Shown one piece after another: positions 15,448 to 23,217 of a stretch of 64,000 nt of DNA; position 1 is the first letter of the stretch, and each line of letters starts with the position of its first letter. The notes below the pieces were generated by a model that was not told the DNA's origin, made no database searches, and was given only the letters and a program-made list of their open reading frames with translations. Location of the stretch: the NCBI RefSeq assembly GCF_001499995.1, contig NZ_LQIU01000034.1, positions 157,082 through 221,081 of the forward strand. Direction: 5' to 3'. This DNA is from Mycobacterium sp. IS-1496. GTDB taxonomy: Bacteria; Actinomycetota; Actinomycetes; Mycobacteriales; Mycobacteriaceae. The position numbers and the translations under genes are program-made.

Positions 15448-16635
15448 ATGGACTTCTCCGTTGTCGAACTGTCCGACGAGGACCGCGCCTTCCAACGCGA
15501 ACTCCGAGAGTTCCTGAGCGCCGTCGTGACCGAGGAGGTGCTCGCGCGCGACCGGGAGACGGGCGAGAACTTCGACGAGGGGGTGCACCTGGCCTTGGGT
15601 GAGGCGGGGTATCTCGCCGCGGACTACCGCGGGGAGGCCGACGGCGGGTTCACGGCGGTACGCAGGCGGATCTGGGAGCTGGAGATCGGCCGGGCGCACA
15701 CGCCCTGGTTCCACTGGGGCACCACCGCGATGGTGGCCCACACGGTCGAACGGTTCGCCTCGCCGGAACTCAGGGACGAGGTGCTGCCCGGCGTCCTGTC
15801 CGGCCGGTTGCGGTTGTGCCTGGGCTACACCGAACCCGAAGGCGGTTCCGATGTGGCCACCTGCAAGACCAGGGCGGTACGCGAAGCGGATGGATCGAGT
15901 TGGATTGTCAACGGCTCGAAGATGTTCACCTCCAACGCCCACAACGCGCACTACGTCTTCCTCATCACCAACACCGACCCGGCGGCGCCGAAACACCGCA
16001 GCCTCACCATGTTCCTCGTCCCGCTCGACGCCCCGGGCGTCGAGATCCAGGCTCTGCGCACCGTTGACGGCGACCGGACGAACATCACCTACTACAGCGA
16101 CGTCCGAATCAGCGACCGGTACCGCGTCGGCGACGTCAACGCCGGGTGGTCCGTGCTCCGGGGCGCCCTCGACGTCGAACACGGCACGGTGGAGCGCGAC
16201 GACGACGGCCTGCAGAAGATCGCGGTGATGACCGAGCACATCACGTTGATGGCCGAAGCGGTGGACGCGGTCGCGGCCGCGGTCGCCACGCCCGATGCGA
16301 CAGGCCGCCGGCCCGTAGACGACCGCTCCGTGGCCTACCGGTTGGGCCGCGGCATCGCCCGCATGGAGGCGGCCATGAGCACCCCCGAGATGTTCGGCCG
16401 GGTGGCGAACGCCCAGACGATGCGCGAGGTGTCCCCGGACCTGATGGACATCCTGGGCGCGGCCGGCGGGTTACCGCCCGACGCCGCGGGAGCAGCCGCC
16501 GGCGGCGGAGCGGAATACGTCTTCCGGCTCGCCGGGCCCACCGGCATCTACGGCGGCACACTCGAGGTGTTCCGCAACATGATCGCTCAGCACGCGCTCG
16601 GTCTCGGCCGGCCCGCCTACTCGCCGCCGCGCTGA
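15448..16635 (+). CDS. Acyl-CoA dehydrogenase
   Basis: A 395-residue acyl-CoA dehydrogenase. The first family signature is C-L-G-Y-T-E-P-E-G-G-S-D-V-A and the C-terminal one is I-Y-G-G-T-L-E-V-F-R-N-M-I-A. It would make an alpha,beta-unsaturated acyl-CoA using FAD and pass electrons to electron-transfer flavoprotein. ATG 15448 gives the normal N-terminal helix M-D-F-S-V-V-E-L-S-D-E-D-R-A-F-Q; upstream in-frame codons would cross the operator. It is transcribed alone, convergent with the LLM gene two bases downstream. Together with the CoA transferase it supports an acyl-CoA stage in the regulon. Confidence 0.93.
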   Translation: MDFSVVELSDEDRAFQRELREFLSAVVTEEVLARDRETGENFDEGVHLALGEAGYLAADYRGEADGGFTAVRRRIWELEIGRAHTPWFHWGTTAMVAHTVERFASPELRDEVLPGVLSGRLRLCLGYTEPEGGSDVATCKTRAVREADGSSWIVNGSKMFTSNAHNAHYVFLITNTDPAAPKHRSLTMFLVPLDAPGVEIQALRTVDGDRTNITYYSDVRISDRYRVGDVNAGWSVLRGALDVEHGTVERDDDGLQKIAVMTEHITLMAEAVDAVAAAVATPDATGRRPVDDRSVAYRLGRGIARMEAAMSTPEMFGRVANAQTMREVSPDLMDILGAAGGLPPDAAGAAAGGGAEYVFRLAGPTGIYGGTLEVFRNMIAQHALGLGRPAYSPPR

Positions 16636-16637
16636 CG

Positions 16638-17570
16638 TCACAGGCGCGCGATCACCTGCTCGGCCAGCAGGTCGAGGGTCTGGTCGGAGGCCCGGTCATG
16701 GGTGAAGAGCACCACCTGGCCGAAGCCGAGGTCCGCGAGTTCGCGCAGCCGGTCGACGATCGCCGGTGCGGTGCCGATCAGTCCGCCCTCGTGCAGGCCG
16801 AATCCGGGCCCACCGAACCGTTTCTCGGCAACCCGGCGTACCTCGGGCAGCGACGCGTCGTCCGGGGCGAGTGCCATCACCAGCTCGACCGACATCACGA
16901 TCGTGTCGGGGTCGCGGCCGACGTCGGCGCAGACACCGCGCAGCACCTCGGCCTTGTGCCGCAGGTCGCCGAGTGCGTACGTCGGCACGTTCCACACGTC
17001 GGCGTAGCGGGCGACCAACGGCAGTGTGTACTTCTCACCGACCCCGCCCACGACGATCGGTGGCCGGACGCCGTCGGCCGGGCTCGGTGTCACCGGCATG
17101 TCGAGGACGCGACAGTGCTTGCCCTGCAGACTGATCCGGCCCCCATCGAAGGCCTGCGTGATGACGTCCAGCGTCTCGGCGAGCCGTTCGGACCGCTCGG
17201 CGAACGAGCCCCAGTCCAGACCGGCCCGCCGGTGTTCGTCCTCGATCGATCCGCTCCCGATGCCGAACCAGAACCGTCCGGCGGAGATGTGGTCGAGGGT
17301 GGTCGCCATCTTGGCGAGCAGGGCCGGGTGCCGGAACTGGTTGCACAGCACCATGTGTCCCACCCGCAGGCGCTCCGTGCGCGCGAGCAGCGCCGTCGCC
17401 AGCGTCCAGGCCTCCAGCGACGGGTACTCCGGCGCGCCCGGTCCGTAGAGGTGGTCGTACAGCCACAGCGATCCGATGCCGAGGGCCTCGCAGCGCACCG
17501 CCCGGTGCAGCATGTCCTCGTAGGTGAACCCGATCTGGGGCACGTAGACACCGATGTCCAGTTCCGACAT
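16638..17570 (-). CDS. LLM-class (F420-type) oxidoreductase
   Basis: A 310-residue luciferase-like TIM-barrel oxidoreductase. It begins M-S-E-L-D-I-G-V-Y-V-P-Q-I-G-F, with the usual L-A-K-M-A-T-T-L-D-H-I-S-A-G-R-F-W-F-G-I-G-S-G and P-P-I-V-V-G-G-V-G-E blocks. Mycobacterial members mostly use coenzyme F420, sometimes FMN. The start ATG 17570 follows a GGGAG stretch. It is divergent from a second LLM gene; the inverted repeat at 17616-17630 lies between them. The regional TTTACA motif is absent here, so it may not belong to the same regulon. Confidence 0.87.
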   Translation of the reverse strand: MSELDIGVYVPQIGFTYEDMLHRAVRCEALGIGSLWLYDHLYGPGAPEYPSLEAWTLATALLARTERLRVGHMVLCNQFRHPALLAKMATTLDHISAGRFWFGIGSGSIEDEHRRAGLDWGSFAERSERLAETLDVITQAFDGGRISLQGKHCRVLDMPVTPSPADGVRPPIVVGGVGEKYTLPLVARYADVWNVPTYALGDLRHKAEVLRGVCADVGRDPDTIVMSVELVMALAPDDASLPEVRRVAEKRFGGPGFGLHEGGLIGTAPAIVDRLRELADLGFGQVVLFTHDRASDQTLDLLAEQVIARL

Positions 17571-17615
17571 GACCGGCACACTCCCACCTCGGCGAAAGTG
17601 AGCTTCGCCGTCACG

Positions 17616-17630
17616 GAGAATCGTATTCTC
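17616..17630. promoter_or_regulatory. Inverted repeat GAGAAT-CGT-ATTCTC between divergent LLM genes
   Basis: Perfect 6-bp arms with a 3-base centre, midway in the 122-bp gap between the two divergent LLM oxidoreductase genes. TATTCT inside it could be a plus-strand -10. It is probably an operator for a dedicated regulator. A looser relative occurs at 34412-34428. Confidence 0.55.
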
Positions 17631-17692
17631 ATGATCGGGCCGGCACAACGATGCCGGTGGTCCGCCCGCAGGAGCGAGGAGCGCAACCGTCG

Positions 17693-18619
17693 ATGAGCAT
17701 GCAGTTCACGTTCACCCATCCGATGCACACCCATCCGTACAACCCCGAACTGGTGACCGGTGACGGGGTGGCGGCGGTCGCGGTGGCGGCCGAGGCCGCC
17801 GGATTCGCCGGGTTCGGGTTCACCGATCACCCGGCGCCCAGCCAGCGCTGGCTCGACGCCGGCGGTCACGACGCGCTCGACCCCTTCGTCGCGATGGGTT
17901 ACGCGGCGGCCCGCACCACCACCCTGCGACTGATCCCGAACATCGTGGTGCTGCCGTATCGCAATCCGTTCGTGGTGGCGAAATCCGGTGCGACGCTGGA
18001 CCTGTTGTCCGGCGGGCGGTTCACCCTGGCCGTCGGGGTCGGGTACCTCAAACGTGAGTTCGCCGCACTCGGCGTCGACTACGACGAACGTGCCGACCTC
18101 TTCACCGAGGCGCTGTCGGTGATTCGCGCTGTGTGGACGTCCGACGACGTGTCGTTCGAGGGCCGCCACTTCACCGCCAAGGGCATCACCGCCCACCCCC
18201 GGCCGCTCAGTGCCCCGCACCCGCCGATCTGGGTCGGCGGCAACACCGCCGCGGCGCGCGACCGGGCCGTGACGTTCGGCGACGGGTGGTGCCCCTTCCC
18301 GGCGCCCGCGGTGCTGGCGCAGACCGCACGTACCGCGGCCCTCGACTCGGTGGAGCGACTCGGCCGGGCGATCGACGATCTGCGCCGCCGGTGCGATGCC
18401 GCGGGTCGCGATCCGGCCACGCTGGACGTCACGTTCACCAACCTCGGCGGCGGCGATCCGGGCAGCGACGACTTCGACCCCGACCGCTACCTCGAGAAAG
18501 CGGCGGCACTCGAGCGTCTGGGCGTCACCTGGCTCCAGGTCACCGTCCCCGGCGACAGCCTCGCCCACGCGCGGGAGGTGATCGAGCGGTTCGGCACGCA
18601 GGTCATCGCGCAGCGCTGA
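17693..18619 (+). CDS. LLM-class F420-dependent oxidoreductase
   Basis: A 308-residue luciferase-like oxidoreductase starting M-S-M-Q-F-T-F-T-H-P-M. The block S-G-A-T-L-D-L-L-S-G-G-R-F-T-L-A-V-G-V-G-Y, followed by E-F-x-A-L-G-V, and H-P-P-I-W-V-G-G-N are typical of the F420-dependent mycobacterial group (TIGR03619-like). GAGGAG lies 11 bases before ATG 17693; ATG 17699 is also possible. It is divergent from the other LLM gene across the GAGAAT palindrome. Its 3' end overlaps the convergent DUF427 gene by 17 bp. The substrate is unknown. Confidence 0.87.
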   Translation: MSMQFTFTHPMHTHPYNPELVTGDGVAAVAVAAEAAGFAGFGFTDHPAPSQRWLDAGGHDALDPFVAMGYAAARTTTLRLIPNIVVLPYRNPFVVAKSGATLDLLSGGRFTLAVGVGYLKREFAALGVDYDERADLFTEALSVIRAVWTSDDVSFEGRHFTAKGITAHPRPLSAPHPPIWVGGNTAAARDRAVTFGDGWCPFPAPAVLAQTARTAALDSVERLGRAIDDLRRRCDAAGRDPATLDVTFTNLGGGDPGSDDFDPDRYLEKAAALERLGVTWLQVTVPGDSLAHAREVIERFGTQVIAQR

Positions 18620-19289
18620 GCGGCAGCTCGGCCGATACCTCGGCGTGTTCCGGATCGAAGCCGAAAAACCCTGCGATGGAACGGGTTTCGTCGAACGGTT
18701 CGCCATACGACCAGGCGACGTCGTCGACGACCGTGCCGTCGACCACCGCCGACCAGTAGGACGCCCAGCCCTTGTAGTTGCAGTAGCTGGTGGTGGTGCT
18801 CGGCCGGAGCAGATCGACGCGCACGTGCGCCGGAGCGACGTAGAGCACCGGGGCCAGCGCCGTCTCGAACACCACCACGGTGTCCGAGGTGTCCACCAGC
18901 ACGGCGCCCCCGACGGTGACGCGCAGCGCGCGGCGCGACGGCCGGCAGTCCACCCGGTGATAGGGGTTCGGCGGGTAGTGGACCAGTTCGCGCCCCTCCT
19001 CGAACCAGGTGTCCACGGCATCCCACGGCACGTACACGTACCCGGGCGCCTCGGGCACGGGTGTGGACGGCAGCCCCCCGACGGCGTCGGGCCGGAAGGC
19101 ATAGCTGAGCGGGTGGTCGCGCCGGTGCACCATGACCACGTCCTCGGTGTCGATCACCGTCCGGCCCGCGGCCACCGCCACCACGCGCCGGGGATGCGGT
19201 TCGGCGAAGACCGCGCCGTCAGCCAGGGCGGGCGTGAACCATCCGGCGGGGTCGGCACTGAGGGGACCGCGTCCGGCGGTGAGTGTCAT
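18603..19289 (-). CDS. Tandem DUF427-domain protein
   Basis: A 228-residue protein with two copies of the DUF427 beta-tent domain. Copy 1 (about residues 35-95) has R-R-V-V-A-V-A-A-G-R-T-V-I-D-T-E-D-V-V-M-V and copy 2 (about 120-205) has A-L-R-V-T-V-G-G-A-V-L-V-D-T-S-D-T-V-V-V-F, ending with the signature S-Y-C-N-Y-K-G-W-A-S-Y-W. The biochemical role of the family is not established. AGGAGCGCG precedes ATG 19289. It is convergent with the LLM gene, with a 17-bp overlap, and lies 171 bp from the divergent WS/DGAT gene. Confidence 0.88.
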   Translation of the reverse strand: MTLTAGRGPLSADPAGWFTPALADGAVFAEPHPRRVVAVAAGRTVIDTEDVVMVHRRDHPLSYAFRPDAVGGLPSTPVPEAPGYVYVPWDAVDTWFEEGRELVHYPPNPYHRVDCRPSRRALRVTVGGAVLVDTSDTVVVFETALAPVLYVAPAHVRVDLLRPSTTTSYCNYKGWASYWSAVVDGTVVDDVAWSYGEPFDETRSIAGFFGFDPEHAEVSAELPLSAAR

Positions 19290-19460
19290 CGCGCTCCTCG
19301 GGCGGTTGTCCGGTGGATCGACAAACTACCCCGCCATCGTCGTTCACCGCGAGACCCGGCACGCGGGGTGGCGGCGGCGAGCCTGCCGACGTGACACAGT
19401 GTGTGGGACGCGCACGGGTTGGGCACAGTGACAGTGGACGGGCGACGAACGGGGTGGACG

Positions 19461-20897
19461 GTGAAGCGACTCAACGGCGTCGACGCGTTGATGCTCTACA
19501 GCGAGACGCCCGAGATCCACATGCACACGCTCAAGGTCGGCGTGCTCGACGTGTCCGGGGTCTCCGGCGGGTACAGCCGAGAGCTCGTGCGGACCGTGGC
19601 GGCGCCACGGCTGCAGGCGCTGCGCCCGCTGCGCCAACAGCTGGTGGACATCCCGGGACGCCTGCACCACCCGATGTGGGTGGAGAACCCGACCATCGAC
19701 TTCGACTATCACCTGCGCCACGTCGAGATCGCCGCTCCGGGCGGGCGTCGTGAACTCGACGAGCTGATCGGCCGGATCGCCAGCACCCCGCTCGACCGGT
19801 CGAAACCGCTGTGGGAGATGTACATCGTGGAGGGGTTGGTGGGCGACCGCATCGCGATCGTGCACAAGGTGCACCACGTCCTGGCCGACGGGGTGGCGTC
19901 GGCGAACCAGATGTCTCGGGCCATCTCACCGCAGGGCCCGCAGGTCGACGGCGACGACTCGCCGCACCATCCCGCCCACACCCCGAGCCGGCTGCTGCGT
20001 GCGGCCGGTGAGGACCACCTGCGCCAGATCGGCCGGCTGCCCGCGCTGATGCGCGACACCGCGGCAGGAGTGTCGCAGGTGTACCGCAAGGGCAGAGAGC
20101 GCGGGGCACATCCGGATCTGGCCCGCAACTTCGCACCGCCGCGCACGTTCCTCAACCACGTCGTCACGCCGGCCCGCCGCTTCGCCACCGCGCCGTTGGC
20201 GCTCACCGACGCCAAACAGCTCGCCCGCACCCTGGGCGTCACGCTCAACGACATCGTGCTGGCGACCGCCTCCGGCGCGCTGCGCGAACTGCTGCTGCGC
20301 TACGACGGACGGGCCGACGCGCCGCTGATCGCGGGGGTGCCGATCGCGTTCAACACCTCCCCGGACCGGTTGTCGGGCAACGAGTTCTCCTACATGACCC
20401 CGTCGCTGCCGGTGCACGTCGACGATCCGCTCGAGCGGGTGCGGTTGACCTCGGTGGCGACCGGGATCGCGAAGGAGAACCACCATCTGCTCGGCCCCAC
20501 CCTCATCGCGTCGTGGCTCAACTACATGCCGCCCCGCCTGGTCCCGCCGGTCTTCCGGCACCAGGCACGACGGCGTGACTCGAGCATGATCATGAACCTG
20601 ACCGTCTCCAACGTGCCGGGGCCGCGCGAGCTCGGGCTGGTCGCCGGGGCGTCGGTCGACGAGATCTATTCGGTCGGGCCGCTGGTGGTGGGCAGCGGGA
20701 TGAACATCACCGTGTGGAGCTACGTCGACCAGTTGAGCATCTCGGTGCTCACGGACGACCGGACCCTCGACGACCCGCACGAGGCGACCGATGCGATGGT
20801 GCGGTCCTTCGCCGAGATCCGTGCCGCCGCAGGGATCAGCGCGCCGCTGACCGACGTGCCCGCCGCGCTGCCCCTGGCCGGTGCCGCCCGGCCATGA
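19461..20897 (+). CDS. Wax ester synthase / diacylglycerol acyltransferase (WS/DGAT)
   Basis: A 478-residue WS/DGAT acyltransferase. The catalytic motif H-H-V-L-A-D-G is at His138-His139 to Gly144. Other blocks are S-K-P-L-W-E-M-Y and the C-terminal S-N-V-P-G-P. It transfers fatty acyl groups from acyl-CoA to diacylglycerol or alcohols, building storage lipid at the membrane. The GTG at 19461 gives the usual start V-K-R-L-N-G-V-D-A-L-M-L; upstream in-frame starts are possible. The stop overlaps the next gene by ATGA. The product could store acyl-CoA from the pathway, but the regional operator is not seen upstream. Confidence 0.93.
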   Translation: MKRLNGVDALMLYSETPEIHMHTLKVGVLDVSGVSGGYSRELVRTVAAPRLQALRPLRQQLVDIPGRLHHPMWVENPTIDFDYHLRHVEIAAPGGRRELDELIGRIASTPLDRSKPLWEMYIVEGLVGDRIAIVHKVHHVLADGVASANQMSRAISPQGPQVDGDDSPHHPAHTPSRLLRAAGEDHLRQIGRLPALMRDTAAGVSQVYRKGRERGAHPDLARNFAPPRTFLNHVVTPARRFATAPLALTDAKQLARTLGVTLNDIVLATASGALRELLLRYDGRADAPLIAGVPIAFNTSPDRLSGNEFSYMTPSLPVHVDDPLERVRLTSVATGIAKENHHLLGPTLIASWLNYMPPRLVPPVFRHQARRRDSSMIMNLTVSNVPGPRELGLVAGASVDEIYSVGPLVVGSGMNITVWSYVDQLSISVLTDDRTLDDPHEATDAMVRSFAEIRAAAGISAPLTDVPAALPLAGAARP

Positions 20898-22249
20898 CCG
20901 ACCACCTGGGCGCCCGGCTGGCCGATCTGGTGGGCGCCGCCCACGTCAGCGCGGACCCCGACGTCCTGGCCGGACGGTGCGTGGACTACACCGGCCGCTA
21001 CCGCGGCACCGGGTCACTGCTGGTGCGGCCCGGCTCGACCGACGAGGTGGCCGCGGTGCTGACCGCCTGCCGCGACGCCGGTCGCTGCGTGACGGTGCAG
21101 GGCGGTCGCACCTCGCTGGTGGCGGGCACCGTCCCCGAACACGGTGACGTGCTGTTGTCGACCGAGCGGCTGACCCGCCTCGGCGACGTCGACACCACCG
21201 AGCGACGGATGCGCGCGGGAGCGGGGGCGACGCTGGCGGCGGTGCAGCGGGCGGCCGCCTCGGTGGGTCTGGTCTTCGGCGTCGACCTCGCCGCGCGGGA
21301 CACCGCGACGATCGGCGGGATGGCGTCGACGAACGCGGGCGGTCTGCGCACCGTGCGCTACGGCAACATGGGCGAGCAGGTTCTGGGCCTGGAGGTGGTG
21401 CTCCCGGACGGATCGGTGTTGGTGCGGCACAGCGACGTTCGGCGTGACAACACCGGCTACGACCTCGCCGCGCTCCTCGTCGGCGCCGAGGGGACGCTCG
21501 GCGTCATCACGGAGGTGGATCTGCGACTGCATCCCCCCGCGCGCCACCGCGTCACCGCCCTCTGCGGTTTCTCCGACCTCGACGCGCTGGCCTCGGCCGG
21601 GCGGACCTTCCGCGACATGTCGGGCATCGCCGCGCTCGAACTCGTCGACGCCCGTGCCGCCGCGCTGGCCGCCGAGCACTTCGACACCCCGGTACCCGTC
21701 GAGGGTGATTGGCTGCTGCTGGTCGAACTGGCCGCCGACGTCGATCCCACCGAGCTACTCGCCGATGCGCTGGCCGACGCCCCGCTGTGCGGCGAGCCCG
21801 CCGTGGGGGTGGACGCCGCCGCGGCCGGCCGGCTGTGGCAGGTGCGTGAGGCGGTCGCCGACGTCGTCGGGCTGTTCGGACCCCCGCTCAAATTCGATGT
21901 GTCGCTTCCGCTTTCGCAGATCAACGCGTTCGCCGAGGATGCCGCGGCCCTGGTGCGCCGACATGCCGCGGACGCCGTCCCCCTGCTGTTCGGCCACGTC
22001 GGTGAGGGGAATCTGCACCTGAACGTCCTACGCTGCACCCCCGAGGCCGAACGTGATCTGTACGCGGCGATGATGGCGCTGATCGACGAGCGGGGCGGCA
22101 ACGTCAGCTCCGAACACGGAGTGGGCACCCGCAAGCGCGACTACCTCGCGATGTCCCGCACCGCGACCGATATCGCGGTCATGCGCGCCATCAAGTCTGC
22201 GCTCGACCCGGCGGGCTACCTCAACCCTGCGGTGCTGTTCGGCGACTGA
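20894..22249 (+). CDS. FAD-linked 2-hydroxyacid-type oxidase (GlcD/DLD-like)
   Basis: A 451-residue VAO-type flavoprotein. The PP-loop and FAD region read V-T-V-Q-G-G-R-T-S-L-V-A-G and T-I-G-G-M-A-S-T-N-A-G-G-L-R-T-V-R-Y-G. The C-terminal FAD-oxidase domain has L-L-F-G-H-V-G-E-G-N-L-H-L-N-V and S-S-E-H-G-V-G-T-R-K-R. The family oxidises D-lactate, glycolate, D-2-hydroxyglutarate and similar 2-hydroxyacids, passing electrons to an acceptor other than oxygen. ATG 20894 overlaps the WS/DGAT stop (ATGA). The regional operator at 22258-22286 begins nine bases after its stop and belongs to the next gene. Confidence 0.9.
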   Translation: MTDHLGARLADLVGAAHVSADPDVLAGRCVDYTGRYRGTGSLLVRPGSTDEVAAVLTACRDAGRCVTVQGGRTSLVAGTVPEHGDVLLSTERLTRLGDVDTTERRMRAGAGATLAAVQRAAASVGLVFGVDLAARDTATIGGMASTNAGGLRTVRYGNMGEQVLGLEVVLPDGSVLVRHSDVRRDNTGYDLAALLVGAEGTLGVITEVDLRLHPPARHRVTALCGFSDLDALASAGRTFRDMSGIAALELVDARAAALAAEHFDTPVPVEGDWLLLVELAADVDPTELLADALADAPLCGEPAVGVDAAAAGRLWQVREAVADVVGLFGPPLKFDVSLPLSQINAFAEDAAALVRRHAADAVPLLFGHVGEGNLHLNVLRCTPEAERDLYAAMMALIDERGGNVSSEHGVGTRKRDYLAMSRTATDIAVMRAIKSALDPAGYLNPAVLFGD

Positions 22250-22257
22250 ATCGAGAC

Positions 22258-22286
22258 TTTACAGATCCGCTCGATAGTGTCACGCT
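22258..22286 (+). promoter_or_regulatory. Operator/promoter, regional motif: TTTACA-N14-TGTCACGCT
   Basis: TTTACA at 22258-22263 and TGTCACGCT at 22278-22286 sit in the 70-bp gap before the gene at 22320. The spacing and GCT extension match the copies at 3968, 7534 and 15413. Here the site is not between divergent genes, which favours a role as promoter plus operator for the plus-strand gene. Confidence 0.7.
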
Positions 22287-22319
22287 GGGGCAATCATCCG
22301 ACGGTGAACGGAGCTGCCC

Positions 22320-22892
22320 GTGGTGACCCAGTCCCTTCCGCTCGACGATCCGAACCGCCCGGCGCGCGTGGCCGGTGCGACGGCCACCCGGTTGGAGTAC
22401 CGCCTCGACGTTCTGGGTACCGATGTCGCCGATCTGGTGAGGTTCGCGGGCGGGTGGATGTTCGACCGGGCGATGGCCGGTTGGCGGGTCGACGCGTGGT
22501 TGCTCGACGCGACCGACCTGCGCCCGCTGCAGGTGCTGGGCGTGCGGGGTCACCGGCTCGAACCCGGCGTGTGCAGAACCGGTGACGAGCTCCTCGGGGG
22601 GCTCGCGGTGTCGGCGAACCTGGCGGAGTCGGACGGACGCGTCCGCGACGAGGTGCGCGGCGTGGTGACGTCCGGACACACCGAGGTGGTGCTGTGGGGC
22701 GGGCGCCGGTCCGACGTGTTCGGCGGACGGGCCGAACCGGTGCGATACCGGCTCAGCGCGGCTGCCCGGAGCTTCAAGCGGCACGCGCTGCTGGCAGCGG
22801 ACTGCCCGCAGATCCGGGTGGACGCGACCGAGTCCCTGGTGTGCGGCGGTTACCGCCCCGTCGACTCCGACCTGGTGAACGAGGGACGCTAG
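22320..22892 (+). CDS. Unrecognised protein under the regional operator
   Basis: A 190-residue soluble protein with no signal peptide or membrane segment; I do not recognise a family. It contains D-L-V-R-F-A-G-G-W-M-F-D-R-A-M-A-G-W-R-V-D-A-W-L-L, a helix rich in Trp, and a C-terminal basic stretch A-A-R-S-F-K-R-H-A-L-L. Two short blocks (L-G-V-R-G-H-R-L and G-L-A-V-S-A-N-L) look like beta-alpha elements. The start is GTG 22320 with GGAG about eight bases upstream. Because its only evident promoter carries the regional motif, it is a candidate extra member of the catabolic regulon. The 3' end overlaps the convergent DUF2631 gene by four bases. Confidence 0.75.
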   Translation: MVTQSLPLDDPNRPARVAGATATRLEYRLDVLGTDVADLVRFAGGWMFDRAMAGWRVDAWLLDATDLRPLQVLGVRGHRLEPGVCRTGDELLGGLAVSANLAESDGRVRDEVRGVVTSGHTEVVLWGGRRSDVFGGRAEPVRYRLSAAARSFKRHALLAADCPQIRVDATESLVCGGYRPVDSDLVNEGR

Positions 22893-23143
22893 CGGGTCCA
22901 GCCGCGCCGGCGCATCCACCAGTCGCGCGCGACCCAGCCGACCAGGAGCGCGGCGAAGCCGATGAGGAAGGCGTCCTCGACGTGGCCCACGTGGTTGCCG
23001 CGGAGCATCGTGAGCAGGAACACGGCGCCCAGCAGCAGCGAGATGTGGATGACCCGCGGGTTCTCCTTGCTCCAACCCCATCGCGCGGACGGCACGTCCT
23101 CGACGTCGACGCCGGTGTGACGTTCCACCTCGGTGCTGGCCAC
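22889..23143 (-). CDS. DUF2631-like small membrane protein
   Basis: An 84-residue protein with two transmembrane helices, V-I-H-I-S-L-L-L-G-A-V-F-L-L-T-M-L and D-A-F-L-I-G-F-A-A-L-L-V-G-W-V, ending in a basic W-W-M-R-R-R-G-W-T-R tail. The N-terminal part is polar with S-A-R-W-G-W-S-K-E-N-P-R. This fits the actinobacterial DUF2631 family; the M. tuberculosis relative, as I recall it Rv2876, lies beside mpt70, and the fasciclin genes here are only 1.5 kb away. GTG 23143 has GAGGAG upstream. No function is known. Confidence 0.72.
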   Translation of the reverse strand: MASTEVERHTGVDVEDVPSARWGWSKENPRVIHISLLLGAVFLLTMLRGNHVGHVEDAFLIGFAALLVGWVARDWWMRRRGWTR

Positions 23144-23217
23144 AGGGTGCTCCTCACGGTCGAATCGAAAACTGGGGAACATTCTGACATACGACGGTGT
23201 GTCGTAACCGGCGTGCC

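Noticed and set aside
15..22892. KstR or KstR2 cholesterol-regulon operators in the catabolic cluster
   Set aside because: The repeated motif TTTACA-N14-TGTCAC does not fit the KstR pattern (TnnAACnnGTTnnA) or the KstR2 pattern as I recall them, and cholesterol ring-degradation genes are missing.
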